From assembly GCF_001014645.1 (NCBI RefSeq), contig NZ_LASZ01000002.1, forward strand, positions 1-64,000: 64,000 nucleotides of DNA, given 5' to 3'. The notes beneath the pieces were generated by a model. The model searched no databases, was not told the origin of the DNA, and worked only from the letters and a program-made list of their open reading frames with translations. Position 1 is the first letter of the stretch, and each line of letters opens with the position of its first letter. Shown here in pieces: positions 28,332 through 40,349 of this stretch. The position numbers and the translations under genes were made by a program. The DNA is from Luteimonas sp. FCS-9. GTDB taxonomy: Bacteria; Pseudomonadota; Gammaproteobacteria; Xanthomonadales; Xanthomonadaceae.

Positions 28332-28485
28332 GGCCCGGGCGCACGACGGCCCCGGTTGCTACTCTGGCCCCGCGTCGCGGCAGGCCTTCGCGGGGGCTCG
28401 ACGCAACTGAATTTCCTCCATCGAGTCGCGTGGCGCGCCGACGAACGGCTGCGCCTTCCGGCGTTGCGGCGCTATACTGCGCCTG

Positions 28486-28669
28486 CGTTCTCTGCTGTGT
28501 CCGACAGCGTGCAAAACATTCGCCTTGTCCCTTAAGAACGACACCGGGGATGCAGGAAAACCGGGAGTGCATATCCGCCCTCGAGCGGAAAGCCCGAAGG
28601 AATTCCGGCGTTCCCACTTGAACCTCGGGTTCAAGGTCGTTTCGCGTGCATCGACATGTGCGGAGAACG
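28486..28669 (+). ncRNA. ssrS: 6S RNA
   Basis: 6S RNA binds sigma-70 RNA polymerase and mimics an open promoter. The ends pair (CGTTCTCTG at 28486 with CGGAGAACG ending at 28669), and the 3' side contains ACTTGAACCTCGGGTTCAAGG, closely matching the conserved 6S segment. The position between zapA and fthC is diagnostic. A TATACT -10-like box lies just upstream. Ends are estimated from the terminal stem. Confidence 0.88.
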
Positions 28670-28724
28670 TATTTCTTTTCCGCCTGCCGCGTCGCCGGCG
28701 CTTTCCGACGACGAGTCCGGCCGC

Positions 28725-29302
28725 ATGACCGACCGCCCCGCCCTTCGCCGCCGCCTGCGCGACCTGCGCCGCGCGTTGCCGGCCGCGGCGCGCATCGCCG
28801 CCTCCGAAGGCCTGGCCGCGCAACTGCTCGCCCTGCCCATGCTGCCCGCCAGCGGCTACGTCGCCGGCTACTGGGCCAGCGACGGCGAGATCGGCCTGCA
28901 CGTCTTCCAGCTGCGCCTGCCGCCCGGCCTGGTGTACTGCCTGCCGCTGCTGCACGGCGACACGCTGCGCTTCGCGCCCTGGCGCGCCGGCGACCCGCTG
29001 GTGACCAACCGCTACGGCATCCCCGAGCCCGACGTCGCGCCGGCCTCCGCACTCGAGGCGCACGAGATGGCGCTGGTCGTCGCGCCGCTCGTCGGCTTCG
29101 ACGCGCAGGGCCGCCGGCTGGGCATGGGCGGCGGCTGGTACGACCGCAGCTTCGCGTTCCGCCGCACGCGAGCCGCCCCGCCCGCGCTGGTGGGCGCGGC
29201 GTTCGCACTGCAGCAGGTCGACGCGCTCGAGGCCGCCGACTGGGACGTCCCGCTCGACGCGGTCTGCACCGACACCCGCACCTTCCTCGCGACCGAGCCG
29301 CA

Positions 29303-29306
<4 letters not shown>
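28725..29306 (+). CDS. fthC: 5-formyltetrahydrofolate cyclo-ligase
   Basis: This enzyme converts 5-formyl-THF to 5,10-methenyl-THF with ATP. The 193-residue protein has [17 protein letters not shown] and the signature [10 protein letters not shown]. An ATG-type frame also opens at 28656, but that overlaps the 6S RNA, so 28725 is preferred. It follows 6S RNA as in E. coli ygfA, and its stop overlaps the next start (ATGA). Confidence 0.94.
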
Positions 29307-29778
<472 letters not shown>

Positions 29779-29782
<4 letters not shown>

Positions 29783-30429
29783 GCGAGAGCAAGCGACTGG
29801 CCGGCGAGAAGGCCATCGACTACGTCGAGGACGGCATGATCGTCGGCGTCGGCACCGGCTCGACGGTGGCCTACTTCATCGACGCGCTCGCCAGGATCAA
29901 GCACCGCATCGACGGCGCGGTCTCGAGTTCGGAGCAGAGCACGCAGCGACTGCGCGCCCACGGCATCGAGGTCCTCGACCTCAACGCGACCGGTCCGCTG
30001 CCGCTGTACGTCGACGGTGCCGACGAATGCGACCCGCAGCGCCACCTGATCAAGGGCGGCGGCGCGGCGCTGACGCGCGAGAAGATCATCGCCGAGGCCA
30101 GCGCGACCTTCGTGTGCATCGTCGATCCGGCCAAGCAGGTGCCGGTGCTCGGCCGCTTCCCGCTGCCGGTCGAGGTGATCCCGATGGCGCGCAGCCTGGT
30201 CGCGCGCGAGATCCTCGCCGCCACCGGCGGCCAGCCGGTGTGGCGCGAGCAGGTGACCACCGACAACGGCAACTGGGTGCTCGACGTCCACGGCCTGTCG
30301 ATCACGGACCCGGTGGCGCTGGAGGCCACGCTCAACCAGATCCCGGGCGTGGTCAGCGTCGGCCTGTTTGCCCGCCGCAAGGCGGATGTCGTGATCGTCG
30401 GCACGCCGACGCCGACCGTGCTCGACTGA
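29779..30429 (+). CDS. rpiA: Ribose-5-phosphate isomerase A
   Basis: RpiA interconverts ribose-5-phosphate and ribulose-5-phosphate in the pentose phosphate pathway. The 216-residue protein has [15 protein letters not shown], the active-site motifs YVDGADECD and [13 protein letters not shown], and [11 protein letters not shown]. The ATG at 29779 overlaps the EVE gene stop; an upstream in-frame ATG lies inside that gene and is not favoured. Confidence 0.97.
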
Positions 30430-30494
30430 CAGGCGAACCCTGCGAGGCCGGACGCGGGCGTCATGCACGCCCGCCGCCCGCGCTCCCGCTCCCC

Positions 30495-30962
30495 TCAGCC
30501 GCTGGCGAGCAGCAGCAGCCCGACGCCGAGCGCGACGATCGGCAGCAGCACCAGCAGCGAGATGCCGAACGCCAGCCAGTTCGAGCGCATCGGCAGGCCC
30601 GCGCGCTCGCGGCGGGCGATGGCCTCGCCCTGCGTCCTGCCGGCCAGCATCGTCACCGCGACCAGCGTGGGCACGGTGATCAGCATGCCGGGGAACTGCT
30701 CGGGCAGCACCGCGCCGAGCGCGCCGGTCGCCACCAGCCCCAGCAGCGCCAGGCCGAGCGTCGGCCAGACGCGGTCGGGCCGGCCCATGCGGTGGAAGTT
30801 CATCGCCATCAGCAGGCCACCGGCCAGCACCGACCCGAAGAAGGTCGCGATGCCGATGCCGGCGATCTTGAACAACGGCAACCCGGCCGCGTCCTGCGGT
30901 TCGGCGACCGGGGCGACCGGCGGCGCGTAGGGGTCGGACGCGGTGTGGGTCTGCTCGTCCAT
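30495..30962 (-). CDS. Four-helix membrane protein of unknown function
   Basis: This 155-residue protein has a Pro/Ala-rich cytoplasmic-looking N-terminus and four hydrophobic helices (starting near IAGIGIATFFG, LGLALLGLVAT, MLITVPTLVAV and FGISLLVLLPI). I do not recognise the family. The ATG at 30962 has GAGG six bases upstream; an ATG two codons earlier is less well placed. It is convergent with rpiA and stands alone, upstream of the rpoD terminator region. Confidence 0.75.
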   Translation of the reverse strand: MDEQTHTASDPYAPPVAPVAEPQDAAGLPLFKIAGIGIATFFGSVLAGGLLMAMNFHRMGRPDRVWPTLGLALLGLVATGALGAVLPEQFPGMLITVPTLVAVTMLAGRTQGEAIARRERAGLPMRSNWLAFGISLLVLLPIVALGVGLLLLASG

Positions 30963-31078
30963 GGGCATCCTCGGTGGCGACGATTCCAGGCAGGCGCGCG
31001 ATGGCGCCTTCCGACAAGCCTAACCCGTACAGGCGCACGCTTGCATGCGACGTCCTTCCCCGACGATGTCAACCTTCC

Positions 31079-31145
31079 GTAGCAGCGCGCTGGCGCGCGA
31101 AGGGCTTCACCGCAGGAGCCTCATCGCGCGCGGGCGCGCTCCTAC
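31079..31145. repeat. GTAGGAGCGCGC-type palindromic repeat
   Basis: This full member has a slightly divergent left end (GTAGCAGCGCGCTGGCGCGCGA) and the canonical right end GCGGGCGCGCTCCTAC. It lies between the membrane-protein gene and the rpoD terminator. Confidence 0.8.
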
Positions 31146-31158
31146 GGATGCAGGATAC

Positions 31159-31188
31159 GAAAAACCCGCCTTCCGGCGGGCTTTTCGT
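31159..31188 (-). terminator. Intrinsic terminator of rpoD
   Basis: On the minus strand GCCCGCC-GGAA-GGCGGG is followed by TTTTT, directly after the rpoD stop. It is a textbook rho-independent terminator. Confidence 0.88.
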
Positions 31189-31206
31189 GGCTCCGACGCC
31201 GTCGAC

Positions 31207-33093
<1,887 letters not shown>

Positions 33094-33147
33094 GTGGCGC
33101 ACCGTTGTCAAAGTGAACCCGTAATTATACCACCTGCGGGGCCGGGG

Positions 33148-33594
33148 TCATGCCCGCAGCAGGAAGGTCACCGGGCCGTCGTTGACCAGGCTGACCTCCA
33201 TATGGGCGCCGAAGCGCCCCGTTTCCACCCCCCGGTGCCGGGCACGGCAGGCCGCGACCAGGCGGTCGAAGGTCCGTTCAGCCTCGTCGGGCGGCGCAGC
33301 CGTGCTGAAGCCCGGCCGGTTGCCCGAGCGCGTATCGGCCGCCAGCGTGAACTGGCTGACCAGCAGCAGCCCGCCGCCGGCCTGTGCCAGCGAGCGGTTC
33401 ATGCGCCCCGTCTCGTCGGCGAACACCCGGTAGGCCAGCAGCCGCTCGGCCATCCGCGCGACCTGCGCCTCGCCGTCGCCCGGCTCGATCCCGACCAGCG
33501 CCAGCAGCCCCGGCCCGATCCGGCCGACGTCCGCGCCGTCGACCCGCACCGCGGCCTCGCTGACGCGCTGGATCAGCGACAGCACGCGCGCCAC
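33148..33594 (-). CDS. dtd: D-aminoacyl-tRNA deacylase
   Basis: Dtd removes D-amino acids and glycine mischarged on tRNA. The 148-residue protein has [12 protein letters not shown] near the start, the catalytic-pocket motif SQFTL and the cis-proline motif NDGPVTF near the C-terminus. The start is probably the GTG at 33594, with AGGTGG just upstream; a second GTG three codons later is possible. Confidence 0.95.
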   Translation of the reverse strand: MARVLSLIQRVSEAAVRVDGADVGRIGPGLLALVGIEPGDGEAQVARMAERLLAYRVFADETGRMNRSLAQAGGGLLLVSQFTLAADTRSGNRPGFSTAAPPDEAERTFDRLVAACRARHRGVETGRFGAHMEVSLVNDGPVTFLLRA

Positions 33595-33603
33595 CCACCA
33601 CCT

Positions 33604-33670
33604 GTAGGAGCGCGCTTGCGAGCGAAGGGGCTTTCCACGGCAAGCCCGTCGCGCGCTAGCGCGCTCCTAC
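33604..33670. repeat. GTAGGAGCGCGC-type palindromic repeat
   Basis: The full element has left end GTAGGAGCGCGCTTGCGAGCGA and right end GCGCTAGCGCGCTCCTAC. It lies between nadE and dtd, touching the dtd start region. Confidence 0.82.
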
Positions 33671-33760
33671 GGGGGGAAGGGGTACCGGAGTTCACGGGCG
33701 CGCGCAGGCCCCGCCGTCGCGGGCATGACCGACGAGGAAGGCCGCGCGCCAAATCGCGCA

Positions 33761-35410
33761 TCACCCCGAGTACCGGTTGCTGATCGGATAGCGCCGCTCG
33801 CGGCCGAAGGCGCGGCGCGAGATCTTCGGCCCCGGCGCAGCCTGGTGCCGCTTCCATTCGCTGGTGCGGACCAGCCGCAGCATCCGGTCGACGGTCGCCG
33901 CGTCGAAGCCGGCCGCGACGATCTCGTCGCGGGATTCCTCCTGGTCGACGAAACGGCGCAGGATCGCGTCGAGCACGTCGTAGGGCGGCAGCGAATCCTG
34001 GTCGAGCTGGTCGGCGCGCAGTTCCGCCGACGGCGGCCGATCGATGACCGCCGGCGGGATCACCGGGCTGCCGCCGACGGTGTTGCGCCACTTCGCCAGC
34101 CCGAACACCTCGGTCTTGTAGAGATCCTTGAGCGGCGCGTAGCCGCCGCACATGTCGCCGTAGATCGTCGCGTAGCCGACCGCGTACTCGCTCTTGTTGC
34201 CTGTGGTCAGCAGCAGCCCGCCATGCTTGTTGGACAGCGCCATCAGCACTGCGCCACGCGTGCGCGACTGCAGGTTCTCCTCGGTCACGTCGGGCGCGGC
34301 GCCGTCGAAGGCCTCGGCCAGCGTGTCGAGGAACCCCTGGAACGGCGGCTCGATCGGGATCGTGAGCATGCGCACGCCCAGCCGCGCGCACTGCTCGGCC
34401 GCCAGGTCGTTGCTCAGTCCGGCGGTGTAGCGCGACGGCAGCCGCACCGCGGTCACGTTGTCGGCCCCGAGCGCATCGACCGCCATCGCCAGCACCACCG
34501 ACGAGTCGATGCCGCCCGACAGCCCCAGCCAGACCTTGGAGAACCCGTTCTTGCCGCAGTAGTCGCGCAGGCCGCGCACCACCGCCCGCCAGGCCAGCGC
34601 GTCGATGCTCTCGTCGCCGTCGTCGACCCAGACGACCGGCGTGAAGCCGCGGCGTTCGCGGTCGTAGTCGACCACCAGCCACTGGTCGTCGAACGCCACC
34701 GCCGCGGGATGGACGGTGCCGTCGGCATCGGCGACGACCGAGGCGCCGTCGAACACCAGCGCATCCTGGCCGCCGACCACGTTGACGTAGGCCAGCGCTA
34801 CACCCGCCTCGCGCGTGCGCTCGGCCAGCAGCGCGTCGCGCTGGCGGTGCTTGCCGCGCTCGTAGGGCGAGGCGTTGGGCACCACCACCAGTTCGGCGCC
34901 GGCGCGTACGGTGTCGTCGAGCGGCTCGGGGAACCACAGATCCTCGCAGACGAGCACGCCGACCGGCACGCCGCGCACCTCGACCACGCACGAACCGCCG
35001 TCGGGATCGACGTGGAAGTAACGGCGCTCGTCGAAGACGTTGTAGTTGGGCAGTTCGCGCTTGCGGTAGGTGCGCTCGACCTTGCCGTCGCGCAGCACGC
35101 TGGCCGAGTTGTAGAGCACGCTGCCGGCCGATTCGGGCCAGCCGACGACGGCGACGATGCCGCGCACGTCCTTGGCAACCTGCATCAGCGCGGCCTCGCA
35201 GTCGATCAGGAAGCCCGGCCGCATCAGCAGGTCCTCGGGCGGGTAGCCGCTGATCGCCAGTTCCGGGAATACGACGATGTCGGCGCCGAACTCGGTCTTC
35301 GCCTCCTCGATCATCGCCGCGATGCGTTCGGCGTTGCGCCCCACGTCGCCGACCGGGAAGTCGAACTGGGCCAGGGCGATGCGCAGGGAGCGGGACGGGT
35401 CAGATGCCAT
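33761..35410 (-). CDS. nadE: Glutamine-dependent NAD+ synthetase
   Basis: NadE amidates nicotinic acid adenine dinucleotide to NAD+. The 549-residue protein fuses an N-terminal nitrilase-type glutaminase to the synthetase. The glutaminase triad is visible as E50 in FPELAISGYPPEDLL, the lysine of YRKRELPNY and the cysteine of LVCEDLW. The synthetase P-loop is LGLSGGIDSSVVLAMA, followed by LPSRYTAG and TTGNKSEYAVGYATIYGDMCGG. It ends upstream of dtd on the same strand and starts just after ccdB, which overlaps it slightly. Confidence 0.96.
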   Translation of the reverse strand: MASDPSRSLRIALAQFDFPVGDVGRNAERIAAMIEEAKTEFGADIVVFPELAISGYPPEDLLMRPGFLIDCEAALMQVAKDVRGIVAVVGWPESAGSVLYNSASVLRDGKVERTYRKRELPNYNVFDERRYFHVDPDGGSCVVEVRGVPVGVLVCEDLWFPEPLDDTVRAGAELVVVPNASPYERGKHRQRDALLAERTREAGVALAYVNVVGGQDALVFDGASVVADADGTVHPAAVAFDDQWLVVDYDRERRGFTPVVWVDDGDESIDALAWRAVVRGLRDYCGKNGFSKVWLGLSGGIDSSVVLAMAVDALGADNVTAVRLPSRYTAGLSNDLAAEQCARLGVRMLTIPIEPPFQGFLDTLAEAFDGAAPDVTEENLQSRTRGAVLMALSNKHGGLLLTTGNKSEYAVGYATIYGDMCGGYAPLKDLYKTEVFGLAKWRNTVGGSPVIPPAVIDRPPSAELRADQLDQDSLPPYDVLDAILRRFVDQEESRDEIVAAGFDAATVDRMLRLVRTSEWKRHQAAPGPKISRRAFGRERRYPISNRYSG

Positions 35411-35714
35411 GCGTCAGGAAATCCAGGGCTTCGATGATGAGCAGTCGTTCGCTCGACAGGTTCGCGACCTGCGGACCGAGCATCTGCATGGGCACGCTGG
35501 TGATCTGCGCGGTGTCCATCACCATCGTTTCGCCGGCGACCGGCAGCGCCGGCATCAGGCGGGTGAGCAGCGGGCCGGCCTGCTCGGGCGGAAGCAGCGG
35601 CACGACGACGCGCGACTCCACGGTGTCGATCAGATCGCTCTGCACGTTCAGCCAGCAGGGCACGGCGCGACGCGAGGCCGGGTCGGCGTTGGCATAGACG
35701 CAGAACTGGCTCAT
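35400..35714 (-). CDS. ccdB: CcdB family gyrase-poison toxin
   Basis: CcdB toxins trap DNA gyrase on DNA. The 104-residue protein resembles F-plasmid CcdB: FCVYAN at the start, the AVPCWLNVQSDLIDT segment, VVVPLLPPE, and ANLSSERLLIIEALDFLTHGI at the end. The F toxin ends WGI, residues needed for gyrase poisoning; here the end is HGI, so activity may differ. It overlaps ccdA by four bases (ATGA). Confidence 0.93.
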   Translation of the reverse strand: MSQFCVYANADPASRRAVPCWLNVQSDLIDTVESRVVVPLLPPEQAGPLLTRLMPALPVAGETMVMDTAQITSVPMQMLGPQVANLSSERLLIIEALDFLTHGI

Positions 35715-35989
35715 GCGCCTTCGGCGTCCTTCAGCGACGCCTTGAAGGCGCGGACACGGTCGCCGGCGAGCCCGTCGCGGGCGATGCGCGCGTTGTACGC
35801 GGCCATCGCCTCTCGGTTGTCCTCCCGCCACTGCGCGCGCCGGCGCGCGCGCACCTCGGCTTCCAGCGCCTTTTCCAGCGTGGCCGACAGGTTGATGTCG
35901 AGCGCGCGCGCCTCCTCGAGCAATCCCTGATTGACGCTGACATTGGTCGCGCGCTTGCCGTAGCCGGCATAGTCTTCGCGGATGCGCAT
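35711..35989 (-). CDS. ccdA: CcdA family antitoxin
   Basis: This 92-residue antitoxin pairs with the downstream CcdB. The N-terminal half (KRATNVSVNQGLLEEAR) is a ribbon-helix-helix DNA-binding domain for autoregulation. The C-terminal half (WREDNREAMAAYNARIARDGL) matches the toxin-wrapping tail of F CcdA. The two genes overlap, the standard antitoxin-first layout. It is a chromosomal copy between nadE and the sucCD operon. Confidence 0.93.
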   Translation of the reverse strand: MRIREDYAGYGKRATNVSVNQGLLEEARALDINLSATLEKALEAEVRARRRAQWREDNREAMAAYNARIARDGLAGDRVRAFKASLKDAEGA

Positions 35990-36067
35990 GGCCTAGCCCT
36001 CTTCGATGCGCATCGAGCATGCGCAGTGGACGGCGACATGTCAATCGACCGGTTGGCTGAAGGGCCC

Positions 36068-36135
36068 GTAGGAGCGCGCTCGCGCGCGATGAAGCCTTCC
36101 TGGCAAAGCGCCATCGCGCGCGGGCGCGCTCCTAC
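36068..36135. repeat. GTAGGAGCGCGC-type palindromic repeat
   Basis: The full element has left end GTAGGAGCGCGCTCGCGCGCGA and right end GCGGGCGCGCTCCTAC. It lies between ccdA and the sucCD terminator. Confidence 0.83.
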
Positions 36136-36189
36136 ATGGGTCCGGGCGGCCGCGCGACAGTGACGGCATGCGGCACGGACGGGGGCCAA

Positions 36190-36219
36190 GAAAAAGGCCG
36201 CCCGAGGGCGGCCTTTTCG
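36190..36219 (-). terminator. Intrinsic terminator of sucCD
   Basis: On the minus strand GGCCGCC-CTC-GGGCGGCC is followed by TTTTTC, just after the sucD stop. It is a strong rho-independent terminator. Confidence 0.85.
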
Positions 36220-36243
36220 TGGATCTCCGGTCGCCCGGATCGC

Positions 36244-37116
36244 TTACTTGACCAGCTCGGCGATCGCCGCGCCCAGGTCACCCGGCGAACGGACCGTCTT
36301 CACGCCGGCCGCTTCCATCGCCTTGAACTTGCCTTCGGCCGTGCCCGAGCCGCCCGACGCGATCGCGCCGGCGTGGCCCATGCGCTTGCCCGGAGGGGCC
36401 GAGGCGCCGGCGATGAAGCCCACGACCGGCTTCTTGACGTGCGCCTTGATGTACTCGGCGCCCGCTTCCTCGGCATCGCCACCGATCTCGCCGACCATGA
36501 TGATGCCCTCGGTCTGCGGGTCCTCGTTGAACAGCTTCAGGCAGTCGACGAAGTTCAGGCCGTTGATCGGGTCGCCGCCGATGCCGATGACCGTCGACTG
36601 GCCGAGGCCCGCCGCGGTGGTCTGCTTGACCGCCTCGTAGGTCAGCGTGCCCGAACGCGAGACGATGCCGATCTTGCCCGGCTGGTGGATGTGGCCCGGC
36701 ATGATGCCGATCTTGCACTCGCCCGGGGTGATCACGCCGGGGCAGTTGGGACCGACCAGGGTGACGCCCGGGTGCGACTTGAGCACGTTCTTGACGCGCA
36801 GCATGTCGAGCACCGGAATGCCCTCGGTGATGCACACGATGACCTTGATGCCGGCAGCCGCGGCCTCGAGGATCGCGTCGGCCGCGAACGGCGGCGGCAC
36901 GTAGATCACCGACGCATCGGCGCCGGTGGCCTCCACCGCCTCACGCACGGTGTTGAACACCGGCAGGTTGATATGGGTGGTGCCGCCCTTGCCGGGGGTC
37001 ACGCCGCCGACGACCTGGGTGCCGTACTCGACCATCTGGGTCGCGTGGAAGGTGCCCTGCTGGCCGGTGAAGCCCTGCACGATCACCTTGGTGTTCTTGT
37101 TGATGAGGACGCTCAT
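36244..37116 (-). CDS. sucD: Succinyl-CoA synthetase alpha subunit
   Basis: SucD, with SucC, makes succinate, ATP/GTP and CoA in the TCA cycle. The 290-residue protein has [24 protein letters not shown], the active-site histidine region ([16 protein letters not shown]) and ATP/CoA-binding segments. A longer upstream frame runs into sucC, but [15 protein letters not shown] at 37116 is the canonical start. It is downstream of sucC in the usual operon. Confidence 0.97.
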   Translation of the reverse strand: MSVLINKNTKVIVQGFTGQQGTFHATQMVEYGTQVVGGVTPGKGGTTHINLPVFNTVREAVEATGADASVIYVPPPFAADAILEAAAAGIKVIVCITEGIPVLDMLRVKNVLKSHPGVTLVGPNCPGVITPGECKIGIMPGHIHQPGKIGIVSRSGTLTYEAVKQTTAAGLGQSTVIGIGGDPINGLNFVDCLKLFNEDPQTEGIIMVGEIGGDAEEAGAEYIKAHVKKPVVGFIAGASAPPGKRMGHAGAIASGGSGTAEGKFKAMEAAGVKTVRSPGDLGAAIAELVK

Positions 37117-37131
37117 TGGAAATCCTGTGCT

Positions 37132-37220
37132 GTCGCAGGAGCGGCCTTGGCCGCGATACTTCTTGCCTGGGAGTTCCGGAATGCGGAACGGAAGGCAATC
37201 GCGCGCAAGCGCGCTCCTAC
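37132..37220. repeat. GTAGGAGCGCGC-type repeat inside the sucCD operon
   Basis: A member with a divergent left end (GTCGCAGGAGCGG) and the canonical right end GCGCGCAAGCGCGCTCCTAC lies between sucC and sucD. The element is probably transcribed and could influence relative expression or processing. Confidence 0.75.
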
Positions 37221-37235
37221 AGGTGATGTGTGGGC

Positions 37236-38399
37236 TTAGGCGGCGACGGCCGCGACGGCCTTCTTGGCGCCGTCGTTGATGTCGTCGGCCGGGGTGATGG
37301 CCAGGCCCGACTCGGCCAGCAGCTTCTTGCCCGCCTCGACGTTGGTGCCTTCCAGGCGGACGACGACCGGGACCTTGACGTCCACTTCCTTGACCGCGGC
37401 GATGATGCCCTCGGCGATCATGTCGCAGCGCACGATGCCGCCGAAGATGTTGACGAAGATCGCCTTGACCTTGTCCGAGGACAGGATCAGCTTGAATGCC
37501 TCGGTCACGCGCTCCTTGGTCGCGCCGCCGCCCACGTCGAGGAAGTTCGCCGGCGAACCGCCGTTGAGCGCGATCACGTCCATCGTCGCCATCGCCAGGC
37601 CCGCGCCGTTGACCATGCAGCCGATGTTGCCGTCCATCGTCACGTAGTTCAGGTCGTACTCGCTGGCACGCACCTCGGCCTCGTCTTCCTGGGTCTTGTC
37701 GCGCATCGCGGCCAGATCCTTGTGGCGGAAGGTCGCGTTGTCGTCGCTGTTGACCTTGCCGTCGAGCGCGTACAGGTCGCCGCTGTCGAGGATCGCCAGC
37801 GGGTTGAGCTCGACCAGCGCCAGGTCCTTCTCGTTGAACAGCGTGTACAGGCCGCCCATGATCTTGGCCAGCTGGTTGGCCTGCTTGGCGTTCAGGCCGA
37901 TCTTGAAGCCGATGTCGCGGCCCTGGTAGGCCTGGAAGCCCTCGACGAAGCCGACGTTGAGGGTCTCGATCTTCTCGGGGGTCTCGGCGGCCACCTGCTC
38001 GATGTCCACGCCGCCCTCGCTCGAGACGATGTAGGTGATCGACTGCGTCCCGCGGTCGACCAGCACCGACAGGTAGAGCTCCTTGGCGATCTCGCCGGCC
38101 TCGGTCACCAGCACCAGGTTCACCGGCAGCGCCACGCCCGCCGACTGGTAGGTCGCCATGTTCGTGCCGAGCATCTTCTCGGCGGCGGCCTTCACGTCGT
38201 CGTGGGTCTTGCAGAACTTCACGCCGCCGGCCTTGCCGCGGCCGCCCGCATGGATCTGGGCCTTGACCATCCAGGGGCCGTCGCCCAGGGACTTGGCTGC
38301 TTCGACTGCTTCGTCGGCGGTGGACGCGACGCGCCCGGCCGGCACGGGGATGCCGTAATCGGCAAACAACTGCTTCGCCTGGTATTCGTGGAAGTTCAT
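37236..38399 (-). CDS. sucC: Succinyl-CoA synthetase beta subunit
   Basis: SucC binds nucleotide and forms the TCA-cycle enzyme with SucD. The 387-residue protein begins [19 protein letters not shown], the family start, with [16 protein letters not shown] (ATP-grasp) and [12 protein letters not shown]. Codons upstream of 38399 have no family similarity. It is followed by sucD about 120 bp later, with a repeat between. Confidence 0.97.
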   Translation of the reverse strand: MNFHEYQAKQLFADYGIPVPAGRVASTADEAVEAAKSLGDGPWMVKAQIHAGGRGKAGGVKFCKTHDDVKAAAEKMLGTNMATYQSAGVALPVNLVLVTEAGEIAKELYLSVLVDRGTQSITYIVSSEGGVDIEQVAAETPEKIETLNVGFVEGFQAYQGRDIGFKIGLNAKQANQLAKIMGGLYTLFNEKDLALVELNPLAILDSGDLYALDGKVNSDDNATFRHKDLAAMRDKTQEDEAEVRASEYDLNYVTMDGNIGCMVNGAGLAMATMDVIALNGGSPANFLDVGGGATKERVTEAFKLILSSDKVKAIFVNIFGGIVRCDMIAEGIIAAVKEVDVKVPVVVRLEGTNVEAGKKLLAESGLAITPADDINDGAKKAVAAVAA

Positions 38400-38572
38400 G
38401 TGGGGTCCGTACGGGAAGGAAATGTCGCCGGCCGCCGGCAGGCGCACGAGGCGTGGCGGGCCGACGGGGTCCGCTATTCTCGCGCATGCGCGCCCGCCGG
38501 GCAAAACCGGGGGTCGGCCGCGCCCGCCGGGGCCTGCCTATACTGGCGCCGACCCTGCCCCCTGGAGCCCCC

Positions 38573-40174
38573 GTGCGCCTGGCCGCCCCCGCGATGCCCC
38601 GGTCGCTGATGCAGCGCGAACTGGCCCTGTTCTCGCTCTACCGGGTGCTCGAGGCGGCGCTGCTGGCGCTGGTGGTGTTCAGCCCCTGGGGCGAGGCGCT
38701 GGGTGGCGTGCAGGACCCGACCGTCGCGGTGCCGGTGACCCTGGGCTACCTGGTCGCCTCGGTCGGCCTGCTGATCCACGCCCGCGCGCCCGATCCCGAC
38801 TACACCGCGCATGCCGTGGTCGGCGTCGCCGTCGACATCCTGGTCGCCGCGCTGGCCTGCCACGCGATTCCCGACGCCACGCCGGGCGTTGCGATGCTGC
38901 TGCTGTTCAACGTCGGCGCGGCCGCGCTGTTCGTCACGCTGCGCACCAGCCTGCTGCTGTCCATGGCCGCCGCCGCAGCGCTGTTCGCCGAACCGGCATC
39001 CGATCTGCTGACCGGCGAACCCGCGACCCGGCCGATGGCCGAGACGCTGATGTTCGCGCTTGGCCTCTTCGCCGCCGCGTCGCTGACCCGCCTGCTCGGC
39101 AGGCAGATCCGCGAGAGCCAGGCGCTGGCCGACCGTCACGAGGCCGAGGCGCAGAACCTGGCGGAGATCAACGAGCTGATCATCCGGCGCATGCAGACCG
39201 GCGTGCTGCTCGTCGATGGCGCAGGCCACGTGCGCCTGGCCAACGAGGCCGCGCTGGCCCTGCTCGACAGCGACGGCGAGGGCGACCTGCACGGCCGCCC
39301 GCTCTCGCGCCTGTCGCCGCCGCTGGCGTTGCGGCTGGCCAGCTGGCTGCGCAGCGGCAGCAGCGACGACGCCCCGCTGGCCCTGCGCGAGCACGTCGAC
39401 GTGATGCCGCGCTTCGTGCGCCTGCTCGCCGACGGCGACAACACGCTGGTGTTCCTCGACGACACCTCGCTGGTCACCCGCCGCGCCGAGTCGCTGACGC
39501 TCGCCACGATGGGCCGGTTCTCCGCCAGCCTCGCGCACGAGATCCGCAACCCGCTCGCGGCGATCAGCTACGCCACTCAGCTGCTCGAGGAATCGGAGGC
39601 CATCCAGGACGGCGACCGCCGCCTGCTGCAGATCGTCCACCAGCAGTGCGTGCGCACCAACGGCATCGTCGAGAGTGTGCTCGGCCTGGCGCGCCGCGAG
39701 CGCGCCCGGCCCGAACCCGTCGATCTCGTCGCGGCCGCACATGCGTTCGTGCAGGACTACCGGCTGATCGTCGCCGACGACAACGCGGAACTGAAGGTCG
39801 CCTGCGACCGCGCCCAGGTGCGCGCGATGATCGACCCGCGCCATCTGCAGCAGATGCTGACCGCGCTGGTCAACAACGCCGTGCGCTATGGGCGCCTGCC
39901 CGGCGAGCCCGCACGCATCGCGCTGCGCGTCGAGGACGGCGAACGCCCGACGGTCAGCGTGCTCGATCGCGGGCCGGGCATCCCGCCCGCGGTCGCCGCC
40001 CAGCTGTTCCGGCCGTTCTTCACCACCTCCGAAAGCGGCACCGGGCTGGGGCTCTACATCGCCCACGAACTGTGCCGCGCCAACGAGGCGCGGCTCGAGT
40101 ACGTGGCCTCGCCCGGCGGTGGCGCCTGCTTCCGGATCACGCTGTCCGCGCGACGGGCCGCGCTGCGCAGCTAG
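38573..40174 (+). CDS. pilS: PilS sensor histidine kinase
   Basis: PilS senses pilin levels or surface signals and controls PilR. The 533-residue protein has several transmembrane helices in the first 190 residues, a PAS-like domain and a C-terminal kinase with H-box [17 protein letters not shown]-box NNAVRYG and G-boxes DRGPGIPP and [12 protein letters not shown]. The start is assigned to a GTG at 38573 with GGAG five bases upstream; an ATG seven codons later is an alternative. It is followed by pilR. Confidence 0.93.
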   Translation: MRLAAPAMPRSLMQRELALFSLYRVLEAALLALVVFSPWGEALGGVQDPTVAVPVTLGYLVASVGLLIHARAPDPDYTAHAVVGVAVDILVAALACHAIPDATPGVAMLLLFNVGAAALFVTLRTSLLLSMAAAAALFAEPASDLLTGEPATRPMAETLMFALGLFAAASLTRLLGRQIRESQALADRHEAEAQNLAEINELIIRRMQTGVLLVDGAGHVRLANEAALALLDSDGEGDLHGRPLSRLSPPLALRLASWLRSGSSDDAPLALREHVDVMPRFVRLLADGDNTLVFLDDTSLVTRRAESLTLATMGRFSASLAHEIRNPLAAISYATQLLEESEAIQDGDRRLLQIVHQQCVRTNGIVESVLGLARRERARPEPVDLVAAAHAFVQDYRLIVADDNAELKVACDRAQVRAMIDPRHLQQMLTALVNNAVRYGRLPGEPARIALRVEDGERPTVSVLDRGPGIPPAVAAQLFRPFFTTSESGTGLGLYIAHELCRANEARLEYVASPGGGACFRITLSARRAALRS

Positions 40175-40254
40175 GCCACGCGCGCAGCGCGCCGTCCGGC
40201 GCGCCGGCCGCGAAACGCACGAAACCTCACGAAAACGCGCCTGCCGGACGCGCC

Positions 40255-40316
40255 CGGTGTGACCCGCGTCACCGGTGTGACCCTCGTCACTATTGGCAAA
40301 AGCTGTCACTATTGGA
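40255..40316 (+). promoter_or_regulatory. Tandem repeats upstream of pilR
   Basis: An 18-bp unit (CGGTGTGACCCGCGTCAC) is repeated directly at 40255-40272 and 40273-40290 with one mismatch. Each unit contains a GTGAC-N4-GTCAC dyad. A second direct repeat, GTCACTATTGG, occurs at 40286 and 40305. Such spaced dyads usually bind a dimeric regulator. No regulator can be named from the sequence. Confidence 0.55.
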
Positions 40317-40349
40317 CGTACCCGAAAGCAAGCGCCAAGCCAGGTTTCG

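Noticed and set aside
40291-40316. Possible sigma-54 promoter before pilR (TTGGCAAAAG)
   Set aside because: The GG-N10-GC spacing is not met, so only the repeat array is reported.
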